Source: SZUA-521 sp041738285
GTDB lineage: Bacteria; Pseudomonadota; Gammaproteobacteria; Pseudomonadales; Azotimanducaceae
Direction: 5' to 3'
NCBI GenBank assembly: GCA_041738285.1
Contig: JBGSQB010000023.1
Coordinates: 1 to 19,272 of the forward strand
DNA length: 19,272 nucleotides
Position numbers and translations under genes: made by a program
Part shown: positions 8,601 to 16,638 of the stretch, piece after piece
Position numbering within the stretch: the stretch's first letter is position 1
Layout of the letters: every line of letters starts with the position of its first letter
Notes under the pieces: model-generated
What the model saw: only the letters and a program-made list of their open reading frames with translations
Database searches by the model: none
What the model was told of the DNA's origin: nothing

Positions 8601-8960
8601 TGGCACTCTCCTGATTGCTGAATATCCAAACCTATCATGGTGCATCGATCGGTTGGTTGGCAGCATTGATGGAGCGCGTGCCGCGCGCTGCCGTCGGATC
8701 TGGCTCGCTGCGGTGCCGATACCTCCCTCTAAATCAATCGCTTAGGGCCGATCAATCGGCGTTCTGGACGTTTCTTGGCGACGTCACGAACAGCGCGTGA
8801 CAGCGCTTGCGCCGCCCCCCATTCAGCGCGACGATTCGCCGTCCTTCTTCGCGCAGACTGGGTACGCGACCACCAACCATTTCGATGTCGACTGATCTGT
8901 ACTCAGCCGTGCCCGGATGCCGCGCCGCTCGCATTGGTACTGCTCAATGGGAGGTCCGTT
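8601..8960. other. 360-bp divergent intergenic region
   Basis: This region separates the GFA gene (minus) from the OmpA-like gene (plus). It must hold both promoters, but I see no strong -35/-10 pair. The only clear structure is a short perfect inverted repeat, GCCGATCAATCGGC, at 8747-8760 (6-bp arms, 2-base centre), which could be a protein-binding site. Open frames cross it, but none shows protein-like features, and the OmpA frame upstream of 8961 does not look coding. Confidence 0.4.
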
Positions 8961-10346
8961 GTGACGATTCCACGACTGCTCGTACTCCTGGTGTCCGTCT
9001 GTTTACCGCGACCAGTACTGGGCGAGTTCATGGAAACGGAGATACCGGGCGTTGCTGCCGAAATCGCAGAACTGCGAACCAGTGGCGGTGTTACGCGATT
9101 GGCCATCCGCTACCGGAACTCGGGTCCCAAGGAGGCCTACACGAGTCGCTTCGAAGCCAACAAGCTCGTTTTGGTTGACGCGAAATCGAAGCAAAAACAC
9201 TTGCCGATCAAGGATGCCAACAACCAGTTCGTTGCTGGCCCGATCGGCGATGCGATCGGTGGTGGCCGGATCTACGTAAAAATGCAGCCTGGCCAGGAGG
9301 CGATCGCATGGACCTACTTCGACGCCATCGCAGCTGGCACTGTGCTGAGTGTCGAGGTACCGCAGATGTTCCCGTTCGAGGATGTACCGGTGACCGAGGG
9401 CGTCGGCAACTTGTTCTCCGCCGACATCGCCCGCAGCACGCCCTTGGGTGCGATTGCGAGCCTCGTGTCAGCCAAACGTGCGGACGAGGCATTGAAGGCG
9501 CGACTGAAGATCGCGGCCGAGCCTGGCATGGAAGTGAAGCTGCGCAGCCCCTACTTCGAGTACCAGGACGTCTACCTGTTCGACCCGGTCAACAAGCGTC
9601 GCTACCCATTGCTCAAAGGCGCCGATGGCCTGTTCCAGGCATCTCCCACGCGCGCGGGTGGCAACAACTTTCTGCCGAAGTGGGACGCTCCCATTCTCAT
9701 GAGCCTCACCTTTCAATCACCGCCAGACAGCGTGACTGCAGTCGACCTGGTGCTGCCAGACTTTCTACCCTTCGAGAACGTCGCCATTGTGGGATTTGGC
9801 GGCGCGGCCGCGGGTGGAATTGCCGCCGCCGGTGCGACGCTAGGGCTCGAGGGCGCGTTGAAGGAACTCGCCGCCGAGGTCACACCCGAGGAGATCAGGA
9901 TTGATCTGGCAGCCGACGTACTGTTCGACTTCGACAAAGCTGAGTTGAAGACCGCTGCTGAGGCGCAGCTCAATCAGCTGCTCACTGTCGTCAACTCCCG
10001 CCCCGATGCGCAGGTTTCGATCGAGGGTCATACCGATGTGCGCGGCGACGATGCCTACAACCAGAGTTTGTCCCAGCGTCGCGCAGAATCGGTAAGGCGC
10101 TGGTTGACGCAACGCGGCGTCGCCGCGACGCGCCTCATCGCGATCGGCGCTGGGGAATCGCGTCCGGTAAACGCCGGTAGCAGCGAAGCGGATCACCAGG
10201 CCAACCGTCGTGTGGAAATCCGAATTCGCCGTCTCGCGAGCGACCCTCGAGCCAAGGCGGCTGCATCCCCCACTTCCACCGACGTGACGCTGGGGCCCGG
10301 CAACTGGCGGGTGCACGTCACCAGCACGACCAACGGGCAAGGATAG
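8961..10346 (+). CDS. OmpA family protein with duplicated N-terminal module
   Basis: A 461-residue exported protein. The GTG at 8961 is preferred to starts further upstream because GGGAGG lies six bases before it and because it gives a clean signal peptide (MTIPRLLVLLVSVCLPRPVLG). Residues about 69-147 and about 191-277 look like two copies of one module, each ending in PxFxPFE(D/N)V (PFED at 138-141, PFEN at 270-273). A Gly/Ala-rich hydrophobic stretch follows at about 277-300. Residues about 312-420 form an OmpA C-terminal domain: DVLFDFDKAEL, GHTDVRGDDAYNQSLSQRRA and NRRVEIRI, which in this family binds peptidoglycan. A polar tail of about 40 residues ends the protein. It probably tethers something to the cell wall in the periplasm. 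There is no recognisable beta-barrel. Confidence 0.82.
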   Translation: MTIPRLLVLLVSVCLPRPVLGEFMETEIPGVAAEIAELRTSGGVTRLAIRYRNSGPKEAYTSRFEANKLVLVDAKSKQKHLPIKDANNQFVAGPIGDAIGGGRIYVKMQPGQEAIAWTYFDAIAAGTVLSVEVPQMFPFEDVPVTEGVGNLFSADIARSTPLGAIASLVSAKRADEALKARLKIAAEPGMEVKLRSPYFEYQDVYLFDPVNKRRYPLLKGADGLFQASPTRAGGNNFLPKWDAPILMSLTFQSPPDSVTAVDLVLPDFLPFENVAIVGFGGAAAGGIAAAGATLGLEGALKELAAEVTPEEIRIDLAADVLFDFDKAELKTAAEAQLNQLLTVVNSRPDAQVSIEGHTDVRGDDAYNQSLSQRRAESVRRWLTQRGVAATRLIAIGAGESRPVNAGSSEADHQANRRVEIRIRRLASDPRAKAAASPTSTDVTLGPGNWRVHVTSTTNGQG

Positions 10347-10378
10347 CCTGGCGGCCGAAGTTGCGGTGCTTGCGCGCC

Positions 10379-11635
10379 TCAACGCACTTGCGCGAGCAGT
10401 TCCTCCCGCACCTGTCGCGCGCGCGCATCGATTGCTGCGATGTCCGCGGCAGTGAAGCCGAGCGATGCGAGAACTTCCGCATTGCCCTCACCGAGCAGCG
10501 GTGGCCCGCCCTTCACGCTGCCCGGGGTTTCCGACAAATGCACGAGATTGCCAACTGTTCGCGTCGGCCCGAGCTGCGGCACGTCGATGGTGGCGACATA
10601 GTCGTTGACCAGGTTCTGTTCGTCCTCGAGTACCTCGTGCCAGTCGCGCACCCGCTCCCAGATCGCCTCAGGCTGTGTGCGCAGAAACGCATCCCACTGT
10701 GCTGCCGTCTTAGTGGCGAAGCCGCGTCTGAACGTATCGCGAATTTCTTCCGAGTCGCTGCCCGTGATGCCTTCGCCGAGCCGTTTGCCCGGTGTGTTCC
10801 AGCGCGGATCGACGGCATGTTCGGGCACACCGGCGAAGACGCAGATCGCGTTCCACGCCTCTTGGGTCATGGTCTGCGCCAGCATGATCGCGCCGCCGCA
10901 ACGTGTGGCGTAAATGCCGTAACTGCCCTTGATGTTCGGATGATGGGAACCTGCGCGTTGCAGCCGCGCGCCGGTCATCGCCGTGTGGGTGAGTTCCCAT
11001 TGTTGCAACCACAGCTGGGTGCCCAGTGCGCTCGTCTGCACCCGTTGGCCGAGACCGGTGCGTTCGCGCGCGAACAGCGCAGTCAGGGTCGCGAGTGCGA
11101 GGTGCATCGCACCAGCCGTGTCTGCAACGATCGCACCGAGTACCACGGGTGGCGCATCCGGATGCCCGGTCATGTTCGACAGTCCGCCACGTGCAACGGC
11201 GGCGCCATCGAGCATGGCTTTTCCTGCATCCGGCCCGTGGGGGCCGAAGCCATTGACGGAAGCGTAGATGAGCCGCGGCAATCGCGCATGCAGTGCATCG
11301 TAGCCAAGGCCCATGCGCTGCAAAGCGGATTCCCGGTAGTTGGTGATGAACACGTCCGCCGTGTCGATGAGTGCATTGACCGCCCGCCGACCGAGTTCCG
11401 TCGACATGTCGATGCACACCGAACGCTTGCCACGGTTCACCGCGACGAACTGCGGGCCGAGCGTGCCTTCTGGCGTTGCGTTGTCGTGCCCGCGACCGTA
11501 GCGGCTGGGATCGCCAATGGGCGGTTCCACCTTGATTACGTCCGCGCCCATGTCGCGCAGGTACAGCGCAGCGGCCGGCCCCTGCACCGCCAGGGTCATA
11601 TCCACCACACGGATGCCAGTGAGTGGTTCGGTCAT
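10379..11635 (-). CDS. Class III CoA-transferase (CaiB/BaiF family)
   Basis: A 418-residue protein of the usual family length. The N-terminus GIRVVDMTLAVQGPAAALYLRDMGADVIKVEPP and the stretch FVAVNRGKRSVCIDM are typical. Asp143, in MLDGAAVARGGL, lies where the catalytic aspartate that forms acyl anhydride and aspartyl-CoA intermediates is expected. Such enzymes move CoA between carboxylic acids, as in carnitine, oxalate, bile acid or aromatic acid catabolism. The ATG is one base past the stop of the aldo/keto reductase gene (TGA-C-ATG) and lacks a strong ribosome site of its own, so it is probably translated by coupling. It could activate an acid for degradation; the substrate cannot be told. 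Confidence 0.9.
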   Translation of the reverse strand: MTEPLTGIRVVDMTLAVQGPAAALYLRDMGADVIKVEPPIGDPSRYGRGHDNATPEGTLGPQFVAVNRGKRSVCIDMSTELGRRAVNALIDTADVFITNYRESALQRMGLGYDALHARLPRLIYASVNGFGPHGPDAGKAMLDGAAVARGGLSNMTGHPDAPPVVLGAIVADTAGAMHLALATLTALFARERTGLGQRVQTSALGTQLWLQQWELTHTAMTGARLQRAGSHHPNIKGSYGIYATRCGGAIMLAQTMTQEAWNAICVFAGVPEHAVDPRWNTPGKRLGEGITGSDSEEIRDTFRRGFATKTAAQWDAFLRTQPEAIWERVRDWHEVLEDEQNLVNDYVATIDVPQLGPTRTVGNLVHLSETPGSVKGGPPLLGEGNAEVLASLGFTAADIAAIDARARQVREELLAQVR

Positions 11636-11636
11636 G

Positions 11637-12683
11637 TCACGACTTCGCGGCGTTCTGCTGCACCATCATCGATCGCAGCTGCCGCGCCATGCGCAGGAAG
11701 TCGTGCGGGTAGCCCAGGTGCGGCTCGCTCACCGCATCGATGCGCTCGATCGCATCGGTCGGCAGTGTTACGTCGAGCGCCGCGAGGTTGTCCTTCAACT
11801 GCGCCTCCGACTTTGGTCCGATGATGGGCGATACGACCCCCGGCCGCGCGAGGTTCCACGCGAGTGCAACTGCAATGGGCGACCGGTCGAGCTTGCCGGC
11901 TTCGTCGAGCACGACTTTCACGATCTCATGGTTACGCTCGTTCAGCGCGCGGGTGCGCCAGATGCGTTGGAACGGCCCAGGTGCGGCGAAGCGTGTACCG
12001 TCACCCGGCTCTTCGCCGGGCTTGTACTTGCCGGTGAGCATGCCGCCGGCGAGCGGGCTCCACGGAATCACGCCGAGGCCGAAGCGCCGACACACCGGCA
12101 GAATCTCCACCTCGATGTCGCGGGTGAGAATGCTGTACTGCGGCTGCAGACTGACGAGCGGTTCCCAACCGCGCGCGTCGATGATCGAACAGGCTTCGAC
12201 GATCTGCGCCGCCGTCCAGTTGGACACGCCGAGGTAGCGCACCTTGCCCGCGCGCACCAGATCGTTCAGCGTCGACAGCGTCTCTTCGATCGGCGTGTCT
12301 TCATCGTAGCGATGCATCTGATACAGATCGATGTAGTCGGTGTCGAGGCGCTTCAAGCTGTCGTCGCACGCCTTCATCACGTGTTTGCGGCTCGACCCGG
12401 AATCGAATGGGCCCGGTCCGAGTGGCGACGATGCCTTGGTGGCGATGACCACTGCATCGCGGCGACCTTTCAGCGCCTTGCCGATGATCGACTCCGATCG
12501 CGTCGCGGAGTAGACGTTCGCCGTGTCGATGAAGTTGTGCCCGGCGTGAAGATAGGCGTGGATGATGCCGATCGATACCTTCTCGTCGCAGCCGAAGGAA
12601 TCATTGCCGAAGTTCATGGCGCCGAGGCAGAGCTGCGAGACCCGCAGGCCCGAGCGGCCGAGATTTCGAAGTTCATGTGTCAT
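11637..12683 (-). CDS. Aldo/keto reductase
   Basis: A 348-residue NADPH-dependent oxidoreductase of the aldo/keto reductase superfamily. The TIM-barrel motifs are clear: FIDTANVYSATRSESIIGKAL, IDLYQMHRYDEDTPIEETL, VRYLGVSNW and VVSPIIGPKS. The catalytic tetrad is complete: Asp53, Tyr58, Lys83 and His124. A strong ribosome site (AGGGGGA) sits about nine bases before the ATG. It is the first gene of a pair with the CoA-transferase and diverges from the Rieske oxygenase gene. A good -10-like TATGAT lies on the minus strand at 12716-12711, with no matching -35. It would reduce an aldehyde or ketone in the same catabolic context; the substrate is unknown. Confidence 0.92.
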   Translation of the reverse strand: MTHELRNLGRSGLRVSQLCLGAMNFGNDSFGCDEKVSIGIIHAYLHAGHNFIDTANVYSATRSESIIGKALKGRRDAVVIATKASSPLGPGPFDSGSSRKHVMKACDDSLKRLDTDYIDLYQMHRYDEDTPIEETLSTLNDLVRAGKVRYLGVSNWTAAQIVEACSIIDARGWEPLVSLQPQYSILTRDIEVEILPVCRRFGLGVIPWSPLAGGMLTGKYKPGEEPGDGTRFAAPGPFQRIWRTRALNERNHEIVKVVLDEAGKLDRSPIAVALAWNLARPGVVSPIIGPKSEAQLKDNLAALDVTLPTDAIERIDAVSEPHLGYPHDFLRMARQLRSMMVQQNAAKS

Positions 12684-12786
12684 TGGATATCCCCCTATTC
12701 AGTCGATCGGATCATAGCGGACCGTCTTGCATCCCGCGCGATGCTGAACGACGATCGAAGCGCAGGTCACGGGGGAGGCGACACAG
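12684..12786. promoter_or_regulatory. Divergent promoter region between AKR and Rieske operons
   Basis: This 103-bp region must drive both the reductase/CoA-transferase pair (minus) and the Rieske operon (plus). TATGAT on the minus strand at 12716-12711 is a good -10 candidate, and TTGCAT at 12727-12732 is a poor -35 candidate on the plus strand. GGGGGAGG at 12771-12778 is the ribosome site of the Rieske gene. No operator repeat is evident and no regulator gene lies nearby. Confidence 0.3.
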
Positions 12787-14133
12787 ATGCTGACCGCAAC
12801 CGAGAATGAAACCCTCACGCAGACAGGGTCGCAGACACCGATGGGCCGCGTGTTTCGGCGCTATTGGATGCCGGCGCTGTTGTCGCGCGAGCTGCCCGAA
12901 AGCGATGGCCCGCCGCGCCGGTTGCGCCTGCTGGGCGAGGACTTCATTGCCTTTCGTGACACCACGGGCGAGGTTGGCATCGTGGAGCCGCGCTGCCCGC
13001 ACCGCGGCGCCAGCCTGTTTTTCGGCCGCAATGAATCGTGCGGCATTCGCTGCAGTTATCACGGGTGGAAGTTCGACGTTTCCGGCGCATGCGTCGATGT
13101 GCCAACGGCAGCCCCTGAGATTGCCGAGCGCATCAAACCGAAGGCCGCAATTCGCGCGCTCACCGTGCGCGAGCAGGCCGGTGTCGTGTGGGCCTGGTTC
13201 GGAGATGGCCCCGCGCCGGCATTACCACAGTTCGAGTTCGCGAACGTGCCCGCGAGTCACTGCTTCGTGTCGAAGAAACTACAGCAGTGCAACTGGGCAC
13301 AAGCCTGTGAAGGCGGCCTCGACACCGCGCATTTTTCATTCCTGCACGCCGGCGTGCAGAACGGTGAACGCGTGAGTCTCCTGGCCGCGGGTCCGTCGCC
13401 GAGTCCGCTCGCAACCGGAATGAACGAGCCGCCCAATATTGCGAGCTTCCGCTGGATGGTGAACGACGCCATGCCACAGTTCGAGATCATCGATCACGCT
13501 GCGGGCTTCGTCATCGGTGCCGCCCGTCGCACGGACTGCGACGATCGCTACTGGCGCTGCACCCAGTTCCTGATGCCGAATCATTCGCTCGCCCCCGGCA
13601 GTTGGCCGGGCGGCATGCAGCTCGGCAACACCTGGGTGCCGATCGACGACACCGCCTGCTGGATCTACTGCTACGCCTGGAATCCGGATCGTCCGCTGAC
13701 CGACGATGAGACGACGCGTCTTGCCCACGGCAGCGGCATCTTCGCGGCGGTCGATGAGCGCTATGTGCCGATCCGCAACCGCGACAACGACTATCTCGTG
13801 GATCGCGACCTGCAGAAGTCATCGAGCTTCACCGGCATCGTCGGCATCTCCGAACAGGACGCCGCAATCGCCGACAGCCAAGGCCTCATCCACGACCGCA
13901 CCCGCGAACTCCTCGGCCAGACCGATCTCGGCGTGGTGCGCTTCCGCCGCGCGATGTTCGACGCGGTGGCGAGCATGAACGGCGGCGGTGTTCCAAAAGG
14001 CGCCGATGCACCACACGCCTATGCGGTGCGGTCAGGTGATGCGGTGGCCGCTGGCTCGGTGAAATTCACCGACGTGCTGAGCGCACGGTTCGGGGGAAAT
14101 TGGGGACAGTTGACCTATTTCGCTTCGAAATAG
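12787..14133 (+). CDS. Rieske non-heme iron oxygenase, alpha subunit (phthalate dioxygenase-like)
   Basis: A 448-residue oxygenase component. The Rieske [2Fe-2S] ligands are Cys70 and His72 (CPHRGAS) and Cys89 and His92 (CSYHGWKF). The mononuclear iron site reads EGGLDTAHFSFLH, with His182 and His187 as ligands and Asp179 as the bridging acid. The layout (N-terminal YWMPALLSRELP, short PxGF-less linker) is like phthalate 4,5-dioxygenase and related demethylases or hydroxylases. It needs an electron-transfer reductase, which is not in the window. A GGAGG site lies eight bases before the ATG. The last 12 or so codons and the stop fall inside a perfect palindrome (14095-14153), so the C-terminus GNWGQLTYFASK is probably not ancestral. 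It starts a plus-strand run with the GST-like, DUF6285 and kinase genes. Confidence 0.9.
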   Translation: MLTATENETLTQTGSQTPMGRVFRRYWMPALLSRELPESDGPPRRLRLLGEDFIAFRDTTGEVGIVEPRCPHRGASLFFGRNESCGIRCSYHGWKFDVSGACVDVPTAAPEIAERIKPKAAIRALTVREQAGVVWAWFGDGPAPALPQFEFANVPASHCFVSKKLQQCNWAQACEGGLDTAHFSFLHAGVQNGERVSLLAAGPSPSPLATGMNEPPNIASFRWMVNDAMPQFEIIDHAAGFVIGAARRTDCDDRYWRCTQFLMPNHSLAPGSWPGGMQLGNTWVPIDDTACWIYCYAWNPDRPLTDDETTRLAHGSGIFAAVDERYVPIRNRDNDYLVDRDLQKSSSFTGIVGISEQDAAIADSQGLIHDRTRELLGQTDLGVVRFRRAMFDAVASMNGGGVPKGADAPHAYAVRSGDAVAAGSVKFTDVLSARFGGNWGQLTYFASK

Positions 14134-14153
14134 GTCAACTGTCCCCAATTTCC
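14095..14153. repeat. Perfect 59-bp palindrome (28-bp arms, 3-nt loop)
   Basis: The left arm at 14095-14122 begins GGAAATTGGGGACAG and the right arm at 14126-14153 is its exact reverse complement, ending CTGTCCCCAATTTCC; the loop is CTT. The ends carry the AATTGGGGACAG motif that I associate with dispersed palindromes near IS200-like REP-associated transposases; that link is from memory and untested. The element contains the stop codon of the Rieske gene (TAG at 14131-14133). The GGAG at 14157-14160 for the next gene lies just outside it. As RNA it would form a very stable hairpin between the two genes. It has no T-run, so it is not a standard terminator. Confidence 0.95.
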
Positions 14154-14171
14154 AACGGAGTGCACCACACG

Positions 14172-15221
14172 ATGCCGAAACCCTGGATTTTCATGGGCGT
14201 GGACCGCTCACACTTCTCCGCCAAGCTGCGCCCGGCGGTGCGCTACAAACAGATTCACTGCATGGAGTATCCGCCGGACATTCACCTGATTCAGGCCCGC
14301 ACCGGGGTTCGGTTCGTACCGGTGCTCTTTTCACCCGACGACGAAGTGTTCCAGGACACCACCGACATCATCGATGTGCTGGAAGCGCGCATGCCGTCTC
14401 CACCGCTGATCCCCAGCCATCCCATCGATCGCGCGCTATGCAGGCTGTTCGAGCTGTATGCCGACGAGTTCTTCCCCATGGTGTCCATGCGCACGCGCTG
14501 GGCGTATCCCGAGAATGAGCGGGAGCTGCGCCGAGCTTTTGCCGCGTTCAGTGGTTCCGAAGCCATGGGCGATGCCACCGCCAACCTGATGAGCTCCTAC
14601 CTGCCGATGCTCGGCGTCACCGAGTCCACCATTCCAGCGATCGATGCGCACACCACCGACATGCTGGCGCGCCTCGACGCGCACTTCAAACAGCACGCGT
14701 TTCTCCTCGGCAATCGGCTGTCGCTCGCCGATTGCGCGCTGATGGGGCCGCTGTATGCGCACCTCTATCTCGATCGCGTCACGCGCCAGCAGCTGTACGA
14801 GTCAGCCATACACGTGTGCATGTGGATCGAACGCTGCAACCGACCGGTGCCCGAGCGCATGACCGACTGCTTCGATGGCAACTATCCCGACTCGCTCGAG
14901 CAGATCCTGCGTCTGATCGGCGCCGACGCGGCGCCGCTGCTGCGCGATCATCGCCAGGCGTTCGCCGATTGGGCAGCCAGTGCGTCGCGCGATGAACCCG
15001 CGGTTCCGAGAACCGTCGGCACCTATCGGACGTCGCTGCGCAATACACCGGTCGAGGCGGGCATCCGGCCGTATGTGAGCTGGAAGATGCAACGACTTGC
15101 TGACAGCGGCGATGGGCAGACGCTGAGCAGCCGCTTCAAGCAATGGCAGTGCGATGATCTGTTGGCGCCTTCCTCAGCGCCGCGGCTTACCAAGGATCAG
15201 TTCCAACTCGTTTACGCATAG
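14172..15221 (+). CDS. Glutathione S-transferase-like protein
   Basis: A 349-residue protein, longer than the usual 200-230 residues. The ATG at 14172 is chosen because translation upstream of it runs through the palindrome; GGAG lies 11 bases before it. Residues about 1-80 look like a thioredoxin-fold GST N-terminus (IFMGVDRSHFSAKLRPAVRYK, then FVPVLFSPDDEVFQDTTDIIDVLEARMP). The helical C-terminal domain contains FLLGNRLSLADCALMGPLYAHLYLD, the usual N-capping region. A further 120 or so residues extend beyond this. GSTs conjugate or isomerise with glutathione, and relatives near ring-cleaving oxygenases often handle reactive intermediates. It lies between the Rieske oxygenase and DUF6285 genes on the same strand and is probably co-transcribed with both. 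Substrate unknown. Confidence 0.78.
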   Translation: MPKPWIFMGVDRSHFSAKLRPAVRYKQIHCMEYPPDIHLIQARTGVRFVPVLFSPDDEVFQDTTDIIDVLEARMPSPPLIPSHPIDRALCRLFELYADEFFPMVSMRTRWAYPENERELRRAFAAFSGSEAMGDATANLMSSYLPMLGVTESTIPAIDAHTTDMLARLDAHFKQHAFLLGNRLSLADCALMGPLYAHLYLDRVTRQQLYESAIHVCMWIERCNRPVPERMTDCFDGNYPDSLEQILRLIGADAAPLLRDHRQAFADWAASASRDEPAVPRTVGTYRTSLRNTPVEAGIRPYVSWKMQRLADSGDGQTLSSRFKQWQCDDLLAPSSAPRLTKDQFQLVYA

Positions 15222-15230
15222 GATTTCAAC

Positions 15231-15623
15231 GTGCAGGATCGACCCACGGCAGAAGAGTTGTTGGCAACCCTCGGGACCTACCTCGAAGACGAGTTGATGC
15301 CCGCGCTCGATGGACCGCTCGCCTATCGCACGCGGGTGGCAGCAAACCTCGTGCGAATTCTCGAACGTGAAACCGCACTGGGGCCCGCGTCGCTGCGCCG
15401 CGAACGCAACCTGCTCTGCGGCCTGCTCGGCGCCGACATCGCACCGACCGATTCCCTCGAAGCCGACGTGCTTGAGCTCAATGGCAGGGTAGCAACCGCC
15501 ATCGCGGCCGGCCGCATCGACCACGCGCACGCATGGCCGGTGTTGATGGAGATTGCGCGTGCCAAACTCGCCATCATCCGCCCCGGCTACGATGCGTGGG
15601 ACTCCGCGGTGGAGTTGCCGTGA
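15231..15623 (+). CDS. DUF6285 family protein (possible kinase partner)
   Basis: A 130-residue, mainly helical protein starting with GTG nine bases after the GST-like gene stops; AGGA in that gap is its likely ribosome site. I recognise it as DUF6285-like (PTAEELLATLGTYLEDELMP, LGPASLRRERNLLCGLL). Its stop overlaps the start of the APH-family kinase gene (GTGA). Members of this family usually sit next to such kinases and acyl-CoA dehydrogenases. I believe the small LvaB protein of the levulinate pathway, which aids the LvaA kinase, is of this type, though I cannot confirm this here. It likely forms a complex with the next protein. No catalytic motif is seen. Confidence 0.7.
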   Translation: MQDRPTAEELLATLGTYLEDELMPALDGPLAYRTRVAANLVRILERETALGPASLRRERNLLCGLLGADIAPTDSLEADVLELNGRVATAIAAGRIDHAHAWPVLMEIARAKLAIIRPGYDAWDSAVELP

Positions 15624-16621
15624 CCGATGCTGTCCGCGATGGCCTCGCGCGTTTTCTCTCGGCGCAGTGGAGCCGCGATGTCGAAATACCCTGGCTCGCC
15701 GTGACCAGTGCGGGGGCACGCCGATTGAATGTGCTATTCGATGCCGATGACGGCACCACCCGCCACGAACTCGTGGTCACCGCGATTCCGAATGCGAACA
15801 TCGAACTGACGCCGATCGTGCTGGAAGCACAGACGATTCAAACCGCGGAAGCAGCCGGCGTACCGGTCGCCCACGTCGTGTTCGCCAGCAGCGATGTGCA
15901 GTGGCTCGGCGGCGGCTTCTTCATCACCCGGCGCATCGCCGGCGAAACCGTGCCACGCCGGGTGTTGCGGCTCGTATCTCAACGCCAACACGGCGACGCG
16001 ATCGCATCGAAACTCGGCCAGGCGCTCGCGCGCCTGCACGCCGTTCCCAACGATTCGATACCGCCGCATCTGGCACGACCCGAAAACGGCGACCCCGCGG
16101 CAACGTCACTGATGCGCTTGCGCGAACAGATGGCGACGTTGTTGCAGCCATCACCGGTCTTGAGTCTCGGTCTGCGCTGGCTCGAAGCGCGCAAACCATC
16201 GAAGCCGAAACGCTGCGTGCTGATCCATGGCGATGCCCGCAACGGCAACCTGATCATTTCGCAGAACGGCCTCGAAGCGCTGCTCGACTGGGAAGGCTCG
16301 AGCGTAGGTGATCCCATGGCGGATCTTGCATGGCCGTGTGTGCGGACGTGGCGCTTTGGCGAAGACGCGAACGAACTCGGCGGTTTCTCGGGTCGCGCAC
16401 CGATGGTCGCGGCTTACGAGGCCGCGGGCGGCAGCTTCGATGCCGAGCGATTCCATTGGTGGAAAGTGCTTGGCACGTTCCGCTGGGCGATCGGCCTCGC
16501 GGGACAGGCGAAAGCCCACATCGACGGCTCCGTGCCGAACATCGTCATGGCCGCGAGCGGCCGTCGCGTCGGCGAACTCGAATACGATCTGATGTGTCTG
16601 CTGCGGCCGCAGGGTCGGTAG
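15620..16621 (+). CDS. APH-family phosphotransferase (LvaA-like kinase)
   Basis: A 333-residue protein of the aminoglycoside phosphotransferase/choline kinase fold. The GTG at 15620 is chosen because it overlaps the preceding stop by four bases (GTGA), a coupling arrangement, and the upstream part of the open frame is not protein-like. Catalytic motifs are HGDARNGNLII (His, Asp and Asn of the Brenner motif) and LLDWEGSSVGDPMADLAW (metal-binding Asp). An FFITRRIAGET segment lies in the N-lobe region. Together with the DUF6285 partner it resembles the LvaA-type kinases that phosphorylate hydroxyacyl-CoA so that the hydroxyl can be eliminated. Antibiotic resistance is less likely given the catabolic context. 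The usual acyl-CoA dehydrogenase partner is not in the window. Confidence 0.8.
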   Translation: MTDAVRDGLARFLSAQWSRDVEIPWLAVTSAGARRLNVLFDADDGTTRHELVVTAIPNANIELTPIVLEAQTIQTAEAAGVPVAHVVFASSDVQWLGGGFFITRRIAGETVPRRVLRLVSQRQHGDAIASKLGQALARLHAVPNDSIPPHLARPENGDPAATSLMRLREQMATLLQPSPVLSLGLRWLEARKPSKPKRCVLIHGDARNGNLIISQNGLEALLDWEGSSVGDPMADLAWPCVRTWRFGEDANELGGFSGRAPMVAAYEAAGGSFDAERFHWWKVLGTFRWAIGLAGQAKAHIDGSVPNIVMAASGRRVGELEYDLMCLLRPQGR

Positions 16622-16638
16622 TACGGCACTTGGTACGC

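Noticed and set aside
8775..8960. N-terminal extension of the OmpA-like gene
   Set aside because: No signal or family character, and the GTG at 8961 has a good ribosome site and signal peptide.
10361..12809. Long plus-strand frames (487 and 430 codons) antisense to the CoA-transferase and aldo/keto reductase
   Set aside because: They mirror well-recognised enzymes with complete catalytic motifs, and their own translations are Arg/His-rich without domain character.
15533..15619. Upstream extension of the kinase frame
   Set aside because: Lies within the DUF6285 gene in another frame and is not protein-like; the GTGA overlap fits the shorter start.
15620..16621. Aminoglycoside resistance kinase
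   Set aside because: Partner DUF6285 gene and catabolic neighbours point to a metabolic kinase; no resistance-specific feature is visible.
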